From positions 31,378,045 to 31,442,044 of the forward strand of contig OZ025245.1 in NCBI GenBank assembly GCA_964019155.1: a stretch of DNA of 64,000 bases. Reading direction: 5' to 3'. The notes beneath the pieces are model-generated. The model was not told the origin of the DNA, searched no databases, and saw only the letters and a list, made by a program, of their open reading frames with translations. Position numbers and translations under genes: made by a program. This document shows, one piece after another, positions 61,201 through 64,000 of this stretch (position 1 is its first letter; every line of letters starts with the position of its first letter). This DNA is from Osedax fenrisi. Lineage: Eukaryota; Annelida; Polychaeta; Sabellida; Siboglinidae.

Positions 61201-64000
61201 ATATTTATATTATTTATTACTCAATAATATTAATAACTTATTTACTATTTATGTACTGTTAGTATATAATAGAAAAAATTGTTTGATAAAGAATGATATT
61301 TAGGATCTATATTTTGTATATCAATGATATTTTATAAATTAACAATAGAATAAAATGAATGATAGCATAGAGATAATGAAAATTAAAATGTATCTAATTT
61401 AAATAACATTTTTAATTAATAATAAGAAATATAGGCAAATATGATAGTATAAATTCATACATCTATAACTTGTTAGATACAAGTATGATTGACATTCAAT
61501 ACCAAATAATATGTATCTAATAAATTTGTTGTAATACGTTTTTTTCAGTAAATAATTTAAATTAATTTGTATTTTTAAAATTACAAAATAAAAAATTGTT
61601 ATATTTTTGACCATTTATTGTATTTTAATTATAAATAATTCATCATATGTTCTATGTATCTCCAAGGTAGAGAAATATGTAAGATAACAATAGAAGTGCA
61701 TCTAAAACTGTAGTGCCATATCCAATGGGAATAGTAGATTATATTACTATTATATCCAATAAGAAAGTATATCATTCCTATACATAATTAGTGAAAATTT
61801 ATAATAATTAATACTTGATATAAAATATTTACATAGTTATACATATAGATTGGTAATAACTCAAGAATATATGAGAATATTAATTAATTAAATCAAAAAG
61901 TATATTATAATCAAAATATTTGAGATTATGAAATATTGATATAATAACAAATTTATATTTTAGAATTTAATCAAATGTAAAAAAAAAGTCTAATATAAGA
62001 GTATTGAATTTACGAATTAGATTAATATAATAATCAAATTAATTTTAAATTCCTAAATGTGTGCATACATATATATGTATATGATGACTTAACATATATA
62101 TGAAACTCGAAAAGTAAAATATAGTCTAAATTGAGGATTAAACATAAATAAATGAGATTTGTGAATTAATAACTAAATGTATGAATTTATTTAATTTGTA
62201 GAATAATATTAGATTTTTTAAAATAAAGATAATGTTAGAAATATGTTGTCATCAAAAATAAACATTTCATTTTTAAATATGAGTCTAAAATATATTTAGC
62301 TAAAAACATAAAAATTACACTAAATTAATGTAATTAATAGTAAGGGTACAAGCTCGTATTGGGGATTACCATGTTAATTCTAGATCTAGCTAAAATACTA
62401 AGGATACTAAACTAATAAAGATAATGAAGATTTTTTTTGTATTCAATAGATATTATTCTACTATATAAAAGTATTGACTTTATATAAATATAATTTGTTT
62501 AAAATGATGTAACAAAAATAGGTGAAATATTTGTTATATTTTTTTATTAAAAATGTGAAGTTTATTATAATTATTTAAAAAATATAAAGTATAATATAAT
62601 ATCCTATAAATATTAATATAGTATTACATGTTATTTATATACAGTAAAAATTGCAGATAATAATATTAATTATCAAAGAAGTAGGCTTTTACATATGCTT
62701 ACTAGGTTCAAAAAGTAAAAACTAGAGAAAATTACATTCAAAGTTTTTTTTAAATAAATAGTATTGTCAATTTCATATGATTTTTAATTCGATTGATCTC
62801 GTAAAACACTTTATATTGATAGAAATACCAAGGACATGTCCTTGGAAATACTCTAATATAATCTAACATAATTTAAAATATTTTACAATGTGATAAATAA
62901 GATAATGAACATGGTTAATACGTAATAAAAAAAAATTAGAAAATTTAAATATTATACATATTGAATGTCAGCTTGCACCTTCAAGTAATATATTATTGTG
63001 AAAAGTATGTCTACGATGATTTTATAGAGCTATGATAATTAAATGTACTGAAAGAGTATTGATAATAATAGAAATTTTTTAATATACATTCATTATTTAA
63101 TGTTGGTATACTAGACATATTAAATAACTCATGTGTGATTGTAGAGTGCATCGAGGAAATAACCTTGAAATAAGCCATGAGTGATAACTTCATACACATT
63201 GTTTTACAATGTTTACTTATTTATACCTAATGGCTTATAATTATGTATGATATATATCTGTATATATTTATAAATCAATATAATTACAAGTAACTAATTA
63301 TATATATTTATTCTTATTTATTAATTTATATTTTTGTAGCATATAGTTTGAAATAAAAAGTATGACATAATTTAAACCTTTACAAATCAAATTGATCAAT
63401 TTAAACTTGACATATAATTATGTATTATCATAAAAATTTACACTGCATATAAATGAATAGAATATAAATACTTATTTAATATTCATATCTTAACTAATTA
63501 TTATTCTATAATATATATATTTGATAGACAATAAAGAATACAGAACAACAATAATGGTATAATAAAGAGAACTGCGTGTGTTAATATTCTATATGAAATA
63601 CTAGTGTAACAATACATCATGTTACCTGAATATACACATATATAATTGTTAATAATTAGAAATATGTACATTATTTACGTACTTAAATTGTATATATATA
63701 TTTTTACATTCAATACTTTATTAAATATGCTATTATTATTATAATATAAAATTTCAAAATAAAAATTAATTCAGTATATTATAAATATTATAATTTATAA
63801 TAATTATTAGGTTGGAATTTTTACTTTATAATTTTAATAAATTTGTTTGTGAATTAATATATGTCATATATTTATTATGTTAAATGATGGATAGGTTATC
63901 TATATTTTCTATATTCTAATAATTATATTAAATAATATATATAGAAGGATTCAGCTAACTCAGAATCTAAGGGACAGATAAAATGTCAATGATATATTAA
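61201..64000. other. AT-rich DNA without visible genes
   Basis: The only notable site is the perfect 18-bp palindrome CCAAGGACATGTCCTTGG at 62828-62845. Open frames here are short and low-complexity. Confidence 0.5.

Overview
This is eukaryotic, almost certainly animal, nuclear DNA. It is extremely A+T-rich (roughly 80% A+T by eye outside the transposons) and carries a multi-exon BTB-BACK-Kelch gene with small GT-AG introns, several clades of non-LTR retrotransposon, a Ty3/Gypsy relic and many non-autonomous DNA transposons (hAT-like, pogo-like and others). There are no operons, rRNA, tRNA or CRISPR arrays. The species cannot be named from the sequence; an AT-rich invertebrate fits best.

Layout. 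1-4578 (minus strand): two head-to-tail copies of a GC-balanced Ingi/I-group non-LTR element. The downstream copy (B, 1377 to the left edge) starts with an HDV-like self-cleaving ribozyme, then codes for a canonical 2A peptide, two PHD-like zinc fingers and an APE endonuclease. The upstream copy (A) supplies the end of the endonuclease, then reverse transcriptase, RNase H and a C-terminal zinc finger, all frameshifted, and ends in a (CAA)n tail. 6097-16345: AT-rich DNA bounded by exact inverted termini, each followed by a foldback and a minisatellite, with hAT MITEs inside. 16858-20077: a full-length, apparently intact RTE-type element with a 10-bp target duplication and its own 5' HDV-like ribozyme. 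20-32 kb: a MITE family with 7-bp target duplications, two nested hAT MITEs with perfect 8-bp duplications, and two dead reverse-transcriptase fragments. 33.2-34.2 kb: a Ty3/Gypsy integrase relic. 36-48 kb: a 150-bp near-perfect palindrome, a TAGG-rich block, two tandem duplications and pogo-like MITEs.

50808-53086 is the one convincing host gene, a predicted 547-residue KLHL-type protein (BTB-BACK-Kelch), the family that acts as substrate adaptor for Cullin-3 ubiquitin ligases. 55.4-59.96 kb holds a nearly intact CR1/L2-type element. Its PHD-finger ORF1 and its endonuclease/reverse-transcriptase ORF2 lie in one frame, separated only by a UGA followed by CUA, a context known for stop-codon readthrough. 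Possible host exons occur near 54.5 and 60.1 kb. The rest is AT-rich intergenic DNA.

The most interesting theme is how the three best-preserved retrotransposons start and partition translation: ribozyme-defined 5' ends in two clades, 2A separation in one, and candidate stop readthrough in another.
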